From Neolecta irregularis DAH-3 (taxonomy: Eukaryota > Ascomycota > Neolectomycetes > Neolectales > Neolectaceae), in contig LXFE01001036.1 of NCBI GenBank assembly GCA_001929475.1, positions 1 through 43,821 of the forward strand: DNA of 43,821 nucleotides, written 5' to 3'. The notes under the pieces were generated by a model. It had not been told where the DNA came from. It made no database searches and was given only the letters and a program-made list of their open reading frames with translations. This document shows, one piece after another, positions 41,801-43,821 of this stretch; positions within the stretch are counted from its first letter, which is position 1; each line of letters opens with the position of its first letter. The position numbers were made by a program, and so were the translations under genes.

Positions 41801-42505
41801 CCAATGGAATGGGTAGTTTGCTTTCGCAAGACGTACAATTGACGTTCGAAGTATTTTTCATCAAAGTCCTCGGCATCAGTACAGAGCGGCGAGTCACCAG
41901 TTCCGTAGGCAGTTTCGAGAACAACGAAAGGCTGAAGAACTAGTGGCTCTCGAGACAAAGCCGCAGGGCCGAGTATACTACTATCTCGAGGGACTTTGCG
42001 CCAACCCAGTACGCGGAGATTGAGAGCTTCAGCAATCTGCTCAAAGGTAGCTCGACTTTCAGTCATTACTTCGGGATCAGGTTTGAAAAACAAGTTCCCT
42101 ACAGCATATTGACCTGGCGGTGGAAGAATAATATGACTTTCTTGCTCAAACTCTTTTTTTAAGAATTTATGAGGTATGGATGTCATAACACCAGCACCAT
42201 CACCATCGCGAGCATCCGCACCTACAGCACCTCTATGTGTCATATTGCATAGAAGATTTCGAGCTGCAAAGATTAGATTTCCACGCTTTTCGTGATTGCG
42301 GGCATACCATCACTCACTATTTTATGACTCACTTTGCCCTTGATCTGGCTAGAGGTTGTTAGTATATGCAGACGGACAAGGGATCGCACCAGACAAAGCC
42401 TACACCACATGCATCCTTTTCGTATTCTGGATTGTAAAGACCTTGCTTTTTCGGAAGAGCGCCAGCCCAGGAGTTATTGGAAGGGTCAGAGGGTAATCCA
42501 GGCAT
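35823..42505 (-). CDS. GLT1: Glutamate synthase (NADH-GOGAT), single polypeptide
   Basis: The enzyme converts glutamine plus 2-oxoglutarate to two glutamates and works with glutamine synthetase in ammonium assimilation. Ten exons on the minus strand (42505-42390, 42348-42308, 42263-41592, 41555-40828, 40791-38833, 38794-36923, 36885-36579, 36542-36301, 36263-36148, 36108-35823) give 2112 residues. After a 32-residue propeptide, Cys33 of KDACGVGF is the amidotransferase nucleophile, followed by [17 protein letters not shown] and [12 protein letters not shown]. The FMN/3Fe-4S synthase domain has [20 protein letters not shown] and [19 protein letters not shown]. Then come the GXGXG helix domain, the CMDCGVPFC cluster region, [14 protein letters not shown] (FAD) and [16 protein letters not shown] (NADH). 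Introns are 36-44 nt, one with a GC donor (36264-36300). Confidence 0.97.
36264..36300 (-). other. GC-AG intron of GLT1, donor GCACGC (37 nt)
   Basis: Removal gives [17 protein letters not shown], which matches GOGAT proteins. Left in, the frame ends within about 17 codons. The donor on the minus strand is AAT|GCACGC and the end is TACTAATTATTCAG with a good branch-like motif. Confidence 0.75.
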
Positions 42506-43129
42506 AGGAATGACTGAGAGAAAACAAGACAGAAAGCGGGAAAAGAAGTGGAACACTGTTTTTATAGTTCTCTATGCGTGAGGGTTTGATTATCACGCGC
42601 CACTCCGATATGCTCCGAGTTGATGGCTTTTGATAAGACCTCCCTGTGCCTAAATAGAAATTCGGGAGTGTATCAAGATTTTATATAATGTCAATACTAT
42701 CTAGTTGCCTAACAAGGCAAGATAACAGCGCAACAGATCCCATCCAAATGCGGCTATCTGTCTATCTGGTGTTCTGATAGACTAAATATCGACTGAAAAG
42801 GGGCAAAGGCAAGCAGACAGATAAAGAAAAGTTTTTCTGCCGAGTTCTGATCAAGACTTGACAATCGTTTTGATGCAGCACAAATCAGGGCATGGTTGTG
42901 ATGTAATAAGCTATGACAATTACATCAGTCTCATGACCGTTCTGGCCATGAGTTGTTCGTAGCTAGAATCTAGTGTACTGTGGATCACTTATAGTGCGGC
43001 TCATTACAGAATAAAGGGGTTGGTGATGAGCAAGGTTGTGATATTATTACAAGGGCGTGCAGGCAAGTATATTGTGATATGAAGCAATATCATCATTTCA
43101 CAATTGCACAGGCAAGATAAGTTTGAATA
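42506..43129. promoter_or_regulatory. GLT1 promoter region with a cluster of GATA motifs
   Basis: No coding frame is visible in this 624-bp interval between GLT1 and the MDR gene. Core GATA sites occur at 42631-42637 (TGATAAG), 42721-42726, 42754-42760 and 42762-42768 (tandem CTATCTG, reverse orientation), 42774-42780 (CTGATAG) and 42819-42826 (AGATAAAG). Fungal nitrogen regulators of the AreA/Nit2/Gln3 type bind such HGATAR sites, often in clusters, and GLT1 is a known type of target. Binding here is inferred from the motifs alone. The remainder toward 43129 shows nothing recognisable. Confidence 0.5.
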
Positions 43130-43821
43130 TCAAGTACATCCATCTTCACAAGGATGGATAATGATCTAATGATTAGATATGTAAACAGTGAACAAACCTT
43201 TGTTGCGCTTACACCTTTCTTCTGCATGGCGAGTGCATCGGGCACTCCTCTCAACCCCCCTTTAGCTACTTTAACAGGCGGAGCAGTAACAATAGTTTCC
43301 TGGATCAAAGCTTCTTTCAAAAAGTCATTGAATAGCCATTTCCCAAGCGCTACACTTGTCTAAAAGTGTTAATGAGACATGACTAAACTCACCTTGTGAA
43401 CTGAACCTCCGAAACACTGGTAAACTTTCACGTTATCGGGGACTGTTGCGTTTACAGGAAGAACAGCCACCATTTTTCCTCCATGAGGCTGTAGAACTTG
43501 CATGCATTTTTCGATACTGCCGTTCTCTGAAATAGCGTCATAAATAACTTGAATTTTCCCCTCTTTTTTTATTTGCTCGACGACATCTGAATCGTGATAA
43601 TCAAAATTTTTGGATGCTCCAAGACTAGTAAGATAATCGTGGTTATGCTTTGATGCGGTAGTAATTACATGGTATCCCGCCTGCAAGATTAGACAAGATA
43701 ATTGGGAAAACATGCATGGTTTGCAAGTTGTATGGCCATTACACCGACGCTGCTCGCGCCACCCCAGACAAGGAGGGTTTGCTTTCTTTCCTTGGGCATA
43801 GCGGGCTTGGACGAGGGTCGT
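43130..43821 (-). CDS. MDR-family dehydrogenase/quinone reductase-like protein (3' part, runs off the window)
   Basis: Exons on the minus strand are >43821-43716, 43680-43393, 43359-43198 and 43165-43130, covering about 197 residues of the C-terminal half. The nucleotide-binding part is seen as LLVWGGASSVGVMAIQLANH followed by AGYHVITTASKHN and LGASKNFDYHDSDVVEQIK. The pattern ends GGLRGVPDALAMQKKGVSATK. This is a zinc-independent medium-chain dehydrogenase like fungal TOXD or enoyl reductases, and many such genes are uncharacterised oxidoreductases. The start lies outside the window. Introns are 35 (GC donor), 33 and 32 nt. The last join, giving IIIHPCEDGCT as the end, is less certain. Confidence 0.87.
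43681..43715 (-). other. GC-AG intron of the MDR gene, donor GCATGT (35 nt)
   Basis: The junction CAT|GCGGGA yields IQLANHAGYHVITTAS, fitting the Rossmann fold of MDR enzymes exactly. A GT-based alternative four bases downstream shifts the frame. The end TCTAATCTTGCAG has a typical branch-like motif. Confidence 0.8.

Noticed and set aside
2490-43715. GC-AG introns explained as simple sequencing errors
   Set aside because: A single T-to-C error at exactly the second intron base in six separate genes is unlikely, and frames are otherwise intact. The possibility is kept open until reads are checked.
1-43821. Transposons, tRNA or rRNA genes, CRISPR arrays, secondary-metabolite cluster
   Set aside because: I found no terminal repeats, transposase or reverse-transcriptase motifs, cloverleaf sequences, regular spacer repeats or polyketide/NRPS domains by eye.

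Overview
This is nuclear DNA from a compact, extremely intron-rich fungal genome. It is most likely a basidiomycete, although the sequence alone does not fix the clade. Complex I subunit NDUFA8, a Mcl1/Ctf4 protein, ATG12, CWC27, an NADH-type GOGAT and a PMP47-like carrier are all fungal in type, and a complex I gene argues against a Saccharomyces-like yeast. Genes alternate strands, intergenic spaces are often below 200 bp, and about 100 introns can be placed by restoring conserved protein sequence across them. Nearly all of these introns are 30-45 nt long.

Layout: the left edge holds a gene fragment (3-173), a small two-TM protein (936-1361), SDHB (1649-2732), a weak Ser-rich reading frame on the minus strand (3337-3723), the spliceosomal cyclophilin CWC27 (4026-5590), ATG12 on the minus strand (5626-6144) and an F-box-like protein (6177-6592). 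Cytosolic HSP70 with a perfect heat-shock element (6964-9121), a coiled-coil protein (9275-10577), NAD kinase on the minus strand (10796-12102), the GTPase DRG1/RBG1 (12344-13822) and Mcl1/Ctf4 (14078-16798) follow. Next come NDUFA8 on the minus strand (17046-17705), nucleoporin NUP54 (17751-19210), a 52-residue Tom5-like gene on the minus strand (19248-19473), IWS1 (19685-20923), a long-chain acyl-CoA synthetase (21115-23386), ATP synthase epsilon (23586-23820) and NatC subunit MAK10 (24007-26724, crossing an assembly gap). The right part holds QCR2 on the minus strand (26816-28302), RPC82 (28471-30474), a DYRK/HIPK-like kinase (30685-32424), a peroxisomal PMP47-type carrier on the minus strand (32560-33600), a PEX39-like KPWE protein (33750-34323), a WD40 protein on the minus strand (34369-35587), glutamate synthase GLT1 on the minus strand (35823-42505) and the 3' part of an MDR dehydrogenase on the minus strand (43130-43821).

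Function: this is mostly housekeeping sequence and there is no secondary-metabolite cluster, transposon or RNA gene that I can see. Nuclear genes for four respiratory complexes (SDHB, NDUFA8, QCR2, ATP15) occur here, and three genes point to the peroxisome: an acyl-CoA synthetase ending in GKL, a PMP47-like carrier and a PEX39-like protein, the last two divergent from one short promoter. The most unusual property is the splicing code: very short introns, branch-site-like motifs pushed close to the acceptor, frequent AAG and GAG acceptors, and six GC-AG introns whose donors share almost nothing beyond GC. All exon boundaries were deduced by eye from reading frame and protein-family conservation and have not been checked against transcripts.
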